Source: Arthrobacter globiformis (GTDB taxonomy: Bacteria; Actinomycetota; Actinomycetes; Actinomycetales; Micrococcaceae). From it: a DNA stretch of 64,000 bases. The notes under the pieces were generated by a model. That model did no database searches and had not been told where the DNA came from. It worked only from the letters and a program-made list of their open reading frames with translations. Shown here in pieces: positions 8,218 to 16,329 of the stretch; the stretch's first letter is position 1, and each line of letters begins with the position of its first letter. The translations under genes were made by a program, and so were the position numbers. The stretch covers positions 744,001 to 808,000 of the forward strand of contig NZ_JAUSZX010000001.1 in the NCBI RefSeq assembly GCF_030818015.1. Direction: 5' to 3'.

Positions 8218-8697
8218 ATGAAAGCATCCGAGACTCTGGCCAGCAATCTGCAGAAGGTCCTCACCGACCTGGTCGAGCTGCACGTTCAGGGCAAGCAGGC
8301 GCACTGGAACCTGGTGGGCACCAACTTTCGCGACCTGCATCTGCAGCTGGACGAGATCGTGGACAGTGCCCGGCTGCTCGCCGACCAGACCGCTGAGCGC
8401 ATGCGTTCGCTCCACGCACTTCCGGACGGCCGGAGCGCCACCGTCTCGTCCGGCACCAGACTGGAACAGTATCCTGCCGGCCTGACCGTCACCAAGGACA
8501 CCGCCAAGCTCATTACCGCGAGGCTCGAACAAACGGTCAAGACCATCCGCGAGGTCCACGACGACGTGGATGAAGAAGATCCCACGAGCGCGGACCTCCT
8601 GCACGAGGCCATCACCCGGCTTGAGCAGCTGGCTTGGATGGTCAACGCGGAAGTGATGCCGGCCTCGGCCTCGGTGACCACAGCCGAAAAGGAATAG
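8218..8697 (+). CDS. dps: Dps family ferritin-like DNA-protection protein
   Basis: 159 residues, ATG 8218 chosen for the GGAGGAAGAC ribosome binding site directly before it (a GTG at 8197 is in frame). The four-helix core carries KQAHWNLVGTNFRDLHLQLDEIVDSARLLADQTAERM, holding the ferroxidase His, Asp and Glu positions at the dimer interface. Dps forms a 12-subunit shell that oxidises and stores iron and shields DNA in stationary phase or oxidative stress. A palindrome-like element shared with other stress-type genes precedes it. Confidence 0.92.
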   Translation: MKASETLASNLQKVLTDLVELHVQGKQAHWNLVGTNFRDLHLQLDEIVDSARLLADQTAERMRSLHALPDGRSATVSSGTRLEQYPAGLTVTKDTAKLITARLEQTVKTIREVHDDVDEEDPTSADLLHEAITRLEQLAWMVNAEVMPASASVTTAEKE

Positions 8698-8704
8698 CAG
8701 CGCC

Positions 8705-8773
8705 ATGACCTGGCCATACCGCTTGTCAGCGGACGACTTGTCAGCAGACGACCTTTCAGCGGACGCTGCATGA
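8705..8773 (+). CDS. Candidate 22-codon leader peptide with tandem LSADD repeats
   Basis: ATG 8705 opens a frame of 22 codons starting MTWPYR and continuing with three near-identical pentapeptides LSADD/LSADD/LSADA, encoded by 15-bp tandem DNA repeats that keep the frame. Its TGA overlaps the ATG of the next gene (ATGA at 8770-8773), as in coupled genes, and an AGGA lies 11 bases before the ATG. It may be a leader ORF or chance; no homologue is known to me. Confidence 0.35.
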   Translation: MTWPYRLSADDLSADDLSADAA

Positions 8774-10035
8774 ACACTCCGCACCGCCAGTGGCAGCCCG
8801 TCCGCCTCAGCCCGGCCCCGGCCTGGAAGGCCGACGTCGAACCCGTGCCGGAAACCGGGCCTGTGCTGGATGCCGGACCTTCGCTGGACGTCGAGCGGCT
8901 ACAGGACAGGGTCGCTTCGGCCGTGGGGGACGTGCCTGCCCTGCTGGCCATCGCCCAGCAGGCCGGCCGTTCCGCGCCGAAGCCCGGTGACGGGCGGACT
9001 CCCCAACTCTGGGGACTGCTGGCATCGGTGGCAGCGGTGGACGTCGCCGCCGCGCGGGTTCTTGAACCACACCTGGATGCCGGCGCCATCCTGTCCCAGG
9101 CGGGAACGCCAGAATCTTTCACTGGATCGTGGGGCGTATACGCGGCCGAGGCCCCCGGCACGCGCCTGACGGCCGGACAGGTGTCCGCCTCCGCTGACGG
9201 GCGGTCCACAGCGGAGGCAGAATCCGGCGGGGCAGAACCCGCTGGGAAAGCCGTTGGCGTGCAGCTGAACGGCTCCAAACCCTGGTGCTCGCTGGCCCAG
9301 TTCGTGGACCACGCCGTGGTGACCGCGCACACCGAGGCCGGCGGCCGGGCCGCCTTTGCGGTCGATCTCAGGGCTGCCGGCGTCACGTGTGACGTGCCGG
9401 AATGGACCAGCCGCGGACTGCGTGAAATCCCCAGCGGAACGGTCCACTTCGACCGGGTACCGGCCGTGCCGCTTGGGGGTGACGGCTGGTACTTGCAGCG
9501 TCCAGGCTTTGCGTGGGGCGGCATGGGCGTTGCCGCGTGCTGGCTGGGCGGCGCCGTGGCGCTCGGACGGCACTTCGAAGCCGCGCTCCTACGGGGCGCC
9601 CGCTCCCAACGCGAGCCCGACCAGGTGGCGCTGGCCGCCCTCGGCGAAGTGGACCGGATCCTGACCTCCACCATCCAGTACCTTGCCCGGGCAGCTCAGG
9701 CCGTGGACGCTGCCCAGGCTGGCGCCGCCCGGGCGGGCCAGGAATCCGGCCAGGAAGCGGACGACGGCGAGCCCAACACCGAGGGCGGGGCTGAACTCAA
9801 TGGCAGTGCCATAGGTGGGTGGAGCGAAGCGCTCCGGGTCCGGGGAACTGTTGCTGCCGCCGTCGAACGCGTCCAGCTCCTGGTGAGCCAGAACCTGGGG
9901 CCCGGCCCCCTGGCATTCGACGAACGGTACGGCAAGTGCATGGCGGACCTGTCCCTCTACGTGCGGCAGCACCACGCCACGCGTGACGACGCCCAGCTGG
10001 GCGCGCTCACCCTCAAGGGGGAGCACGCGTGGTGA
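8770..10035 (+). CDS. Acyl-CoA dehydrogenase-like protein
   Basis: 421 residues resembling the acyl-CoA dehydrogenase fold: an alpha-helical N-terminal part, a middle beta domain (VQLNGSKPWCSLAQFVDHAVVTA and GVTCDVPEWTSRGLREIPSGTVHFDRVPA), and a C-terminal helical domain ending with LLVSQNLGPGPLAFDERYGKCMADLSLYVRQHHATRD. Two low-complexity acidic inserts (around residues 138-156 and 318-350) are unusual. I cannot assign the catalytic Glu, so activity is uncertain. It is directly followed (GTGA overlap) by a truncated PIG-L deacetylase gene, a known genomic partner in this family of actinobacterial clusters. Confidence 0.75.
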   Translation: MNTPHRQWQPVRLSPAPAWKADVEPVPETGPVLDAGPSLDVERLQDRVASAVGDVPALLAIAQQAGRSAPKPGDGRTPQLWGLLASVAAVDVAAARVLEPHLDAGAILSQAGTPESFTGSWGVYAAEAPGTRLTAGQVSASADGRSTAEAESGGAEPAGKAVGVQLNGSKPWCSLAQFVDHAVVTAHTEAGGRAAFAVDLRAAGVTCDVPEWTSRGLREIPSGTVHFDRVPAVPLGGDGWYLQRPGFAWGGMGVAACWLGGAVALGRHFEAALLRGARSQREPDQVALAALGEVDRILTSTIQYLARAAQAVDAAQAGAARAGQESGQEADDGEPNTEGGAELNGSAIGGWSEALRVRGTVAAAVERVQLLVSQNLGPGPLAFDERYGKCMADLSLYVRQHHATRDDAQLGALTLKGEHAW

Positions 10036-10319
10036 CGTTCTCGCACGCGGATGCCGGCGCGGATGAGGCTGCCTGGGCAGCCGGTGGCCTGGGCGCGGTC
10101 GGCGAACTGCGGGTGGAGTCGGCCGGGCTGGCCCGGATGGAGTTCGTCGTTCTGGTTGCCCATCCGGACGACGAATCCCTCGGTGCCGGAGGGCTGCTTG
10201 CCCGCCTCACGTCCGCCGGTGCGCACGTCGAGGTCGGGGACCGCGCCCTGGTGGAACAGCTGCGGCGGAAAGGCTTCGCCGTCACAGCCACAGACAGTAC
10301 ACGTCCCAGTCGCTACTAG
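10032..10319 (+). pseudogene. PIG-L (LmbE) deacetylase, internally deleted
   Basis: 95 residues. After a 38-residue lead comes MEFVVLVAHPDDESLGAGGLLARLTSAGAHVEV, the first two strands and the AHPDDE zinc motif of GlcNAc-deacetylases of about 230 residues. Directly afterwards the sequence changes to GDRALVEQLRRKGFAVTATDS and stops. The second metal His and the rest of the fold are absent. PIG-L proteins are often fused to a methyltransferase, so the tail could be the end of such a partner joined by an in-frame deletion; that is inference. The 3' end overlaps the convergent BrkB gene by four bases. Confidence 0.65.
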
Positions 10320-11476
10320 CTATCGCCCTTGTCCCTGCGGGTGGAGGCATCACTGCTGCCCTTACGGCCGTCGTCGTGGCTACCGTTAGGGTCGCTGCCG
10401 TCTCGGCCGTTGCCCTGTTCGCTGTATTTCTCGCGCAGCTCGCGTCCCAGCCGGATGTCTTCCTCTTCCTTCTCCTGGAGCTTGTCGCTCTTCTTGGTGT
10501 CGCGGGGCGGAAGCTGGAGGGTTTCCTCGGCCTCAATGCCCGCCTGCAGCTGCCGGCCACGCTCCATCTCGGCGTCGAACTCCGCGCCAAAAAGCAGGGA
10601 CATGTTCAGGATCCAGAGCCACAGCAGCATGACGATCACGCCACCGATGGCACCGTACGTTTTGTTGTAGTTGCTGAAGTTCCCCACGTAGAACCCAAAA
10701 CCCACAGAGGCCAGCACAAAAATGAGCAGGGCGATGAGGGAACCCAGGCTCATCCAGCGGAACTTTGGCTGGCGGATGTTAGGAGTGGCGTAATAGAGGA
10801 TGGCAATGACGACGATCACCAGTGCCACAATGACCGGCCACTTCGCGATGTTCCACACGGTCAGGAAGACCCCGCCCAGACCCATGACATCGCCGACGGC
10901 CTCTGCCACCGGGCCGCTGATGACCAGCATGGCCGCCAGTAGGGCAACGATGATCAGGGAGATCACAGTGACCGCGAGCATGGTCCCGCGAAGCTTTACG
11001 AAGCCCCGGCCTTCATCAATCTCGTAAATCCGGTTCATTGCCCGGCCGAACGCGTTCACATACCCTGAAGCGGACCAGAGGGCTGTCAAGAGACCGATAA
11101 CCAGGGTGAAGCCGGCTGCCGGTGATGTGGTCAGTTCCTGAATCGGGCCGCGGATCATCTCCACCGCCTGCCCGGGCGCGACGCCCTGGACGATTTCCAA
11201 GAGTGCCGCCGTCGTCTTTTCCGCTTGTCCAAAGATGCCGAGCAGCGAAACGAGGGCGAGCAGGGCGGGAAAGAGCGAGAAGATCGCGTAATAGGTAAGC
11301 CCCGCGGCGAGGTCGGGGCATTGGTCCGCCGTGAATTCACGCAGCGTTTTGCGGGCAATGTACTTCCACGATGGCTTGTCCACATCCGTGGGACTTGCCG
11401 GCTTTCGCGCGTCATCCGGGGTAGGGGCGCTGCCCGCCTTTGCGGTGCTGCTTTCCGGGGCTTCTTTCGTCGCCAT
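10316..11476 (-). CDS. YihY/BrkB family membrane protein
   Basis: 386 residues with the BrkB/YihY pattern: a cytosolic N-terminus, AAGLTYYAIFSLFPALLALVSLLG, then five more hydrophobic segments including the conserved TYGAIGGVIVMLLWLWILNMSLLFGAEFDAEMERGR. The last 90 residues are charged and cytosolic, rich in Asp, Gly and Lys. Family members are inner membrane proteins of poorly known function. Start ATG 11476 follows GAAAGGATGCC-type purine-rich sequence. No neighbour clearly explains its role. Confidence 0.85.
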   Translation of the reverse strand: MATKEAPESSTAKAGSAPTPDDARKPASPTDVDKPSWKYIARKTLREFTADQCPDLAAGLTYYAIFSLFPALLALVSLLGIFGQAEKTTAALLEIVQGVAPGQAVEMIRGPIQELTTSPAAGFTLVIGLLTALWSASGYVNAFGRAMNRIYEIDEGRGFVKLRGTMLAVTVISLIIVALLAAMLVISGPVAEAVGDVMGLGGVFLTVWNIAKWPVIVALVIVVIAILYYATPNIRQPKFRWMSLGSLIALLIFVLASVGFGFYVGNFSNYNKTYGAIGGVIVMLLWLWILNMSLLFGAEFDAEMERGRQLQAGIEAEETLQLPPRDTKKSDKLQEKEEEDIRLGRELREKYSEQGNGRDGSDPNGSHDDGRKGSSDASTRRDKGDS

Positions 11477-11580
11477 GAGGGCATCCTTTCGTTGCGGGCG
11501 GGACGTGTTCCGGCGTCGCGGATCGTTCCCTGCCCGCTATCAGGGGTTCGGGCTCGCGGGTCGTGCTTCGAGTCGCATCA

Positions 11581-11613
11581 GGTTCTGGTCGCTACAGGGT
11601 TCGGGTCGCTACA
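11581..11613. repeat. Two 16-bp direct repeats
   Basis: GGTTCTGGTCGCTACA at 11581-11596 and GGTTCGGGTCGCTACA at 11598-11613 differ at one base. The second copy covers the stop codon of the following minus-strand gene. Confidence 0.6.
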
Positions 11614-11881
11614 CTCCGGGCGCCCTGGGCGGATTGCGGCGGTCCAGCGTGAGAGGGTCGCTCCCCAGCGGATCGTCGGCCGGCTGCTTCCCACCCAGGG
11701 GATCGTCCGCCATCCGGGTGTCCGACTGCGGAGTCTCAACCAGCTGGCCGGAAGCCAGCGGGTTGGGATCCTGGCTGGCGCTGGCCTCATCGGGGCCGGT
11801 CCTGTCAGCACCAGTACTGTCGGCACCGGTCCTGTCCCCGACGGGCGGGGTCGCGCCCTTCGGCCGTTGGTTCTCCGTCAT
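11609..11881 (-). CDS. Hypothetical hydrophilic, disordered protein
   Basis: 90 residues from ATG 11881, which has GGAGAGGG nine bases upstream; an earlier start at 11926 lacks one. The sequence starts MTENQRPKGATPPVGDRTG and is rich in Asp, Gly, Pro and Thr, with short repeats TGADS/TGADR and DDPLGGKQPADDPLGSDPL. It has no membrane segment or recognised domain and looks disordered. Its promoter region holds the palindrome at 11941, shared with the divergent gene at 12085. Confidence 0.55.
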   Translation of the reverse strand: MTENQRPKGATPPVGDRTGADSTGADRTGPDEASASQDPNPLASGQLVETPQSDTRMADDPLGGKQPADDPLGSDPLTLDRRNPPRAPGV

Positions 11882-11940
11882 GTTTGATCCCTCTCCAGAG
11901 TGCCGGTTGCCGAGTGCAACCGACAATCACTCGCCATAAA

Positions 11941-11971
11941 ATAGTAAGCATGGTTACTATTAGATAGTAAG
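11941..11971. promoter_or_regulatory. Palindrome ATAGTAAGCATGGTTACTAT plus extra half-site
   Basis: Positions 11941-11960 form a 20-base palindrome with one mismatched pair, followed at 11964-11971 by another ATAGTAAG half. It lies in the divergent space between the genes starting at 11881 and 12085 and is far more AT-rich than its surroundings. The core matches sites upstream of dps and the sigma factor. Confidence 0.5.
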
Positions 11972-12084
11972 TACCCTGATTGCCGCTAGTTCAATCGGCC
12001 GCCCCTCCGGCAGCGCTACGCCGGGTGCCAGCGGCCGGATTCTGCCGGAAATGACGTGCTGGAAAAGAGAGAGGTGGATCCACT

Positions 12085-12621
12085 GTGGACCCAACTGCCT
12101 GGATTTGGATCGTCGTCGTAATCGTCGTCATCGCGCTCATCGTGGTGCTTCTGATGTCCAGCCGCAAGCGCCGGGAGGCGTTCCGGCAGAAGCGGGATGA
12201 GCAGAACCGCCAGCACGCTGCTGAGGTCCGCAGGAAAGCTGAGAACGCCGACCTTGAGGCGCGCGAAAACGAAGCCCGGGCCATGCATGCCAAGGCCGAC
12301 GCCGAGAAGGCGCAGGTCGAGGCGGCGCGGCTTCGCCAGGAGGCCGAGCAGCGGCAGTCGGCCGCGCAGGACTTCCGGACGGATGCGGAGAAGCACCAGC
12401 ACAAAGCCAATGCTCTAGACCCGGATGTGGACGAGGACGGCAACCGGCGCGACAATGACACCAGGGCTGACGACGCGCGTATGGGGGAACGGGACATGGC
12501 TGCGCGCGACATGGGTTCGCGGGCCGACGACGCGCGGGCAGATGATGCGCGCAACGTTGATGCCCGCCCGGATGCCGACACCACCACGGACGCTACCCGG
12601 CGGAGCACCCCGCGCGAGTAA
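12085..12621 (+). CDS. Hypothetical single-pass membrane protein with coiled coil
   Basis: 178 residues, GTG start at 12085. Residues 6-24 (WIWIVVVIVVIALIVVLLM) form one membrane segment, followed by a basic stop-transfer and a long Glu/Ala/Arg-rich coiled coil (about residues 30-115). The tail is repetitive, with several DDAR units and alternating Asp and Arg. No enzyme motif is present. Similar proteins in actinobacteria sit near stress genes, but I do not know a function. Its control region carries the palindrome at 11941. Confidence 0.7.
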   Translation: MDPTAWIWIVVVIVVIALIVVLLMSSRKRREAFRQKRDEQNRQHAAEVRRKAENADLEARENEARAMHAKADAEKAQVEAARLRQEAEQRQSAAQDFRTDAEKHQHKANALDPDVDEDGNRRDNDTRADDARMGERDMAARDMGSRADDARADDARNVDARPDADTTTDATRRSTPRE

Positions 12622-12665
12622 CCGTCGTCGGCCGTATGCGCCCTCCGTAAAGAGCGGCCGGGGAC

Positions 12666-13730
12666 TCAGTTCCGGCGCATGAACGTCGAGAGGGTGCGCC
12701 GCGGTTTGAGCGGCGGGGACGCCGGCGCGCCGGCGCCCTTTCCCATGCCCTCTATCACTTCACGGATGGCCTCCAGCGACGGCGTTTGCGGCTCCCAGCC
12801 GAGCTCGTTCCGGATCCGGCTGGTGTCCATGATCGGCGCGCCTGCCGCCATCTCCACCCATCCCGAGTCTGTCTGCTGCAGCCGCAGCCGCCAGGTGGCA
12901 CCGACGAAGGCGTGGAGAGCGCGTACCGGGACGGGGAGGATCCTCTTGGCGGAAAAGAGCCGGGCCAGGTTTTGCGGCGTGACCACCGGCTCGGCCGCCA
13001 CATTGAAGGGGCCGCCAGCCCTGCGCTCAAGCACACGCCAGTACGCCTCCGCGACGTCGTCGGCATGCACCGCCTGAAAGATCAGTTCCTCGGGAATCGG
13101 CAATATTGGCAACGCCGGCCGGCGTGGGACGAACCTCGGGTGGACCCACCCCAGGAAGTACCTGCCGATTTCGCTTCCGGCCTGACCTTGGAAGATGAGC
13201 CCGGGGCGCAGCCTGGCCACGGTAACCGACGGATTATCCGCCGCGAACCTGTCCAGCAGCTTTTCCTGCTCGGCCTTGTCCCGGCTGTAATGTGAGCCCT
13301 CCATGCCTCCTGCAGGCCAGGATTCATCCACGCGACGGTCCTTGGGTGCCTTGCTGTACGCGCCAACCGAGGAGGCGCACACCACGTGATTCACTCCTGC
13401 TTCCCGGGCAGCCGCCAGCATGTTGGCAGTGCCGGTGACATTGGTGCGGTGCAGTTGCGGGAGGTCCCGGTTCGGCTGGATCTGCCAGGCAAGGTGCATC
13501 ACGGCGTCGGCCCCGGCGAAGGCCTTGGCCAAGTCCTGCGCCGCACCCTCGGCACCAACGTCCAGGGAGTGCCACTCGACGCCGGCATAGGGCGGCTGTG
13601 AAGTGTCCGGCGTGCGGCGGCTGATGCCCACCAGTTCCAGTCCGCCGGGGTGTTCCTGCCGGGCCCTCTGAAGCCTGCGCAGGAGTGCTGTTCCCACATT
13701 GCCGCTGGCACCCGTGATCGCGATACGCAT
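12666..13730 (-). CDS. NAD-dependent epimerase/dehydratase (extended SDR)
   Basis: 354 residues. ITGASGNVGTALLRRLQ is the Rossmann TGxxGxxG motif, VDESWPAGG and SHYSRDKAEQEKLLDRF contain the YxxxK catalytic pair, and DAVMHLAWQ the Asn/Ala cofactor region. Members act on nucleotide sugars or related carbonyls. It is in opposite orientation to the downstream sigma factor and not part of the heptose operon, so linking it to heptose epimerisation would be a guess. Confidence 0.85.
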   Translation of the reverse strand: MRIAITGASGNVGTALLRRLQRARQEHPGGLELVGISRRTPDTSQPPYAGVEWHSLDVGAEGAAQDLAKAFAGADAVMHLAWQIQPNRDLPQLHRTNVTGTANMLAAAREAGVNHVVCASSVGAYSKAPKDRRVDESWPAGGMEGSHYSRDKAEQEKLLDRFAADNPSVTVARLRPGLIFQGQAGSEIGRYFLGWVHPRFVPRRPALPILPIPEELIFQAVHADDVAEAYWRVLERRAGGPFNVAAEPVVTPQNLARLFSAKRILPVPVRALHAFVGATWRLRLQQTDSGWVEMAAGAPIMDTSRIRNELGWEPQTPSLEAIREVIEGMGKGAGAPASPPLKPRRTLSTFMRRN

Positions 13731-13835
13731 GAAATGCCCTTCGTCCGTTGCCGTGGAAGCCCAAAGTCAGGCAGTCTGGTGACGGTAGCTTGGCCTTGGT
13801 ACTTCTTCGAGCCTAGCGCCTCGAGCCATTGTGTA

Positions 13836-13849
13836 ATAAGCACGCTTAT
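13836..13849. promoter_or_regulatory. Palindrome ATAAGCACGCTTAT upstream of the sigma factor
   Basis: Perfect ATAAGC/GCTTAT arms with a two-base centre, 64 bases before the sigma factor start and inside an AT-rich patch. Same core as the elements at 8135 and 11941. Confidence 0.45.
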
Positions 13850-13912
13850 GATTTCCTTCTTCTAAGTCTTGCCGCAGGCTTTCTCGAGATCCCGATCGAA
13901 GGAACCCCGACA

Positions 13913-14824
13913 ATGCCAGAAACTCCGCCCTCCTTGTCCATGGCCGGCCCGCCACAGGCAGCCTCCCAGCCTTCGACCCAAACGGGCCGGCTGCACGATG
14001 CCTTCCAGAACCAGCTGGTGCTCAATTACCTGGACCTGGCCGAGTCGCTTGCCTCGCGGTATGCCGCCCGCGGACGGGAGCGCTCAGACCTGGTCCAGGT
14101 GGCCTACCTGGGGCTCATCAAGGCTGCGCGCGGCTTCGACGCGGAGAAGGGTGAGAGTTTCCCTGCCTACGCCGCGCCCACCATCAGCGGCGAACTAAAG
14201 CGCTTTCTGCGGGACCGGTGCTGGACAGTGCGGCCGCCGCGGCGTGTTCAGGACGTTCGGACGCAGCTCCTCCATACTGCCCCGGACCTGGCCCAGTCGC
14301 TGGGGCGGACTCCGTCGGCGCAGGAACTGGCGAGCGAACTGGGCGTCACCCCGGCGGACGTCCGGGAAGCCCAGGCCGCGGGCAGCAGCATGCATCCCGA
14401 CTCGCTGGACAGCCCGGACCCGTGGGGCGGGCCGACGATGGGCGAGGGACTGGTTTCACCGGACCAGCCGATCGAACACCTCGAGGAACTCGTATGCCTC
14501 AATGAGGCCATCCAGGAACTGGACCCCGACGACCGCGAGATGCTTTACCGGCGGTACTTCCGGGAGGAGACCCAGGTGGAACTGGGCAAACGGTTCGGCA
14601 TTTCCCAGATGCAGGTATCCCGGCGCCTGTCCCGAATTCTGGTGTGGCTTCAGCACCGGCTGCTTGACGAGGAGGGCCGGACCGCAGACAGGGCCAATGG
14701 AGACAGGGACTGCGCGGATCAGGCGAGCCGGAGCTGCCCCACAGCCGCCAAAACATCCTCCACCGAAACCGCCAGCAGGGCCGGGTCCGGCGTGGCCGCG
14801 AAGGTGTCACCGCGACGCGCCTGA
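13913..14824 (+). CDS. Alternative sigma factor, SigB/SigF type (group 3 sigma-70)
   Basis: 303 residues from ATG 13913 (GAAGGAACC upstream). Region 2 is RSDLVQVAYLGLIKAARGFD with GESFPAYAAPTISGELKRFLRD (core and -10 recognition), region 3 follows RRVQDVRTQL with SAQELASELGVTPADV, and region 4 is IQELDPDDREMLYRRYF with EVELGKRFGISQMQVSRRLSRIL-like helix-turn-helix. This layout is typical of SigB/SigF general-stress sigma factors. No anti-sigma gene is adjacent. The last 106 bases overlap the 3' end of the convergent GT9 gene, encoding a nonconserved polar tail. Confidence 0.9.
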   Translation: MPETPPSLSMAGPPQAASQPSTQTGRLHDAFQNQLVLNYLDLAESLASRYAARGRERSDLVQVAYLGLIKAARGFDAEKGESFPAYAAPTISGELKRFLRDRCWTVRPPRRVQDVRTQLLHTAPDLAQSLGRTPSAQELASELGVTPADVREAQAAGSSMHPDSLDSPDPWGGPTMGEGLVSPDQPIEHLEELVCLNEAIQELDPDDREMLYRRYFREETQVELGKRFGISQMQVSRRLSRILVWLQHRLLDEEGRTADRANGDRDCADQASRSCPTAAKTSSTETASRAGSGVAAKVSPRRA

Positions 14825-15663
14825 GCGTCTGTCAGCACAATATGCGGCCCCGGTGGCGGGCCCCAGACCTCGGCCGGGGCGGGACCGAAAAGCACCACTG
14901 AGGGCCGCGAATACGCAGAGGCCAGGTGCGCCGCGCCGGTGTCTGCGGAGACCACCAGCCGGGCCTCCGCGATGGCGGCCATGAATTCGGCCAGCCGCAG
15001 TTTTCCCGCCAGGACCTGTGCTTCCGGTAGCCCCGCGAGCCGTGCAACGTCCAGGGCCCGGGACCGTTCCCCGGAACTGCCGGTGAACACGACCTGGTGG
15101 CCATCCTCCGAGAGGGTGCGCGCTACTTCGGCAAAGCGGTCCTCCGGCCAGAGCCGGCTGCCATAGGCGGCCCCTACGTGCAGCACCGTGGCCCCGGGGC
15201 AGGGACTGGGAAGGGCAGGCGGGAGAAGGCGGAAATCGTCCGGTTCGGCGTCAATGCCATGCCACTGCAGCAGCCTGGTCCACCGCTCACGCTCATGGAT
15301 GTCCTGCATCCACTCCGGGCCGGGCCGTGCAGACGTGCGGTGGCCAACGATCGTCCTGGGCCGCACGGCGGCGAGCCGTGCCTCGCTTTCAGGTCCGCTG
15401 CCGTGCAGGTTCACGGCGATGTCCACCTGGCCTGCCTCGATGGGAATCGGAACATCCAGGCCATGGGTCGGAAGCAGTTCGTAGCCACCCACGAGCTCCA
15501 GGGCGTCCTCCAGCCAGCCCTGCGCCGCGTACAGCAGGCGGTGTTCCGGATAGGCACGGCGCAGGGCGCGCAGCGCGGGAACGGCAACCAGCAGGTCGCC
15601 AAGCTTCAGGGCCCGCAGGACCAGCAGGACCGGTTGTTCGTGCTTGCCGTTGGGTGCTTCCAC
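14719..15663 (-). CDS. GT9 family heptosyltransferase-like glycosyltransferase
   Basis: 314 residues of the WaaC/WaaF/RfaF (GT9) fold. LVLRALKLGDLLVAVPALRALR is the N-terminal nucleotide-sugar domain opening, HVGAAYGSRLWPEDRFAEVARTL the linker motif and VSADTGAAHLASAYSRPSVVLFGPA the donor-binding motif. It probably transfers heptose from an NDP-heptose made by the genes that follow. It is divergent from the GmhB-like gene at 15778, across a 114-base shared control region. Confidence 0.88.
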   Translation of the reverse strand: MEAPNGKHEQPVLLVLRALKLGDLLVAVPALRALRRAYPEHRLLYAAQGWLEDALELVGGYELLPTHGLDVPIPIEAGQVDIAVNLHGSGPESEARLAAVRPRTIVGHRTSARPGPEWMQDIHERERWTRLLQWHGIDAEPDDFRLLPPALPSPCPGATVLHVGAAYGSRLWPEDRFAEVARTLSEDGHQVVFTGSSGERSRALDVARLAGLPEAQVLAGKLRLAEFMAAIAEARLVVSADTGAAHLASAYSRPSVVLFGPAPAEVWGPPPGPHIVLTDAQARRGDTFAATPDPALLAVSVEDVLAAVGQLRLA

Positions 15664-15777
15664 AGAGGCCTTCCTCGTCTTCAGGCGACCAGGCTCGGCC
15701 GCCTGTCGAGGATTCTAGCCGAGAAGAAGTACGCAGCCTTTTGTTTAGGTCTCAGGTGGGCGGGGAACGAAGGGGAT

Positions 15778-16329
15778 ATGGCAACTGATGCTTCTACGCT
15801 CAAGGCCGTGCTGTTCGACAGGGACGGGACGCTGGTGTTTGACGTGCCTTACAACGGCAATGCGGAGCTGGTCAGGCCACTGCCCGGGGCGCGCAAGGTC
15901 CTCGACGAGGTGCGCAGCCTGGGCCTGGCCACCGGTGTGCTGAGTAACCAGTCGGGCATTGCCCGTGGCCTCCTGACCCAGGAGGAGGTGGACAGCGTGA
16001 ACGCCCGGGTGGAGGACCTTCTGGGACCCTTTGACGTCTGGGAAGTCTGTCCGCACGAGGCCGGGGACGGCTGCCGGTGCCGCAAGCCCGCCCCGGGAAT
16101 GATCCAGAGCGCGTGCCGGCGTCTTGGCATCGACCCGTCGGAGGCGGCGTTCATCGGGGACATCGGCAGCGACGTCGAGGCGGCCGCGGCCGCCGGTGCA
16201 CGAGGTGTCCTTGTCCCCACTCCCCAAACCCGTCCAGAGGAAGTCACCGCAGCCCCTGAGGTTGCCGCGGACCTCGAACAGGCCGTTTCCCTGTTGCTGC
16301 AGGGAATGCTGCTTCGAGGACCGGCATGA
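15778..16329 (+). CDS. gmhB: D-glycero-D-manno-heptose-1,7-bisphosphate phosphatase-like HAD
   Basis: 183 residues from ATG 15778 (AAGGGG upstream). LFDRDGTLVFDVPYNG is HAD motif I, LSNQSGIARG motif II, and GDIGSDVEAAAAAG motif IV. CPHEAGDGCRCRKPAPGMI is the Cys/His zinc loop typical of GmhB. It should remove the C7 phosphate of heptose-1,7-bisphosphate, the step between kinase and nucleotidyltransferase. It is first in an operon of seven tightly packed genes (overlaps of four bases up to the HldE-like gene), all directed to heptose and glycan synthesis. Confidence 0.85.
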   Translation: MATDASTLKAVLFDRDGTLVFDVPYNGNAELVRPLPGARKVLDEVRSLGLATGVLSNQSGIARGLLTQEEVDSVNARVEDLLGPFDVWEVCPHEAGDGCRCRKPAPGMIQSACRRLGIDPSEAAFIGDIGSDVEAAAAAGARGVLVPTPQTRPEEVTAAPEVAADLEQAVSLLLQGMLLRGPA

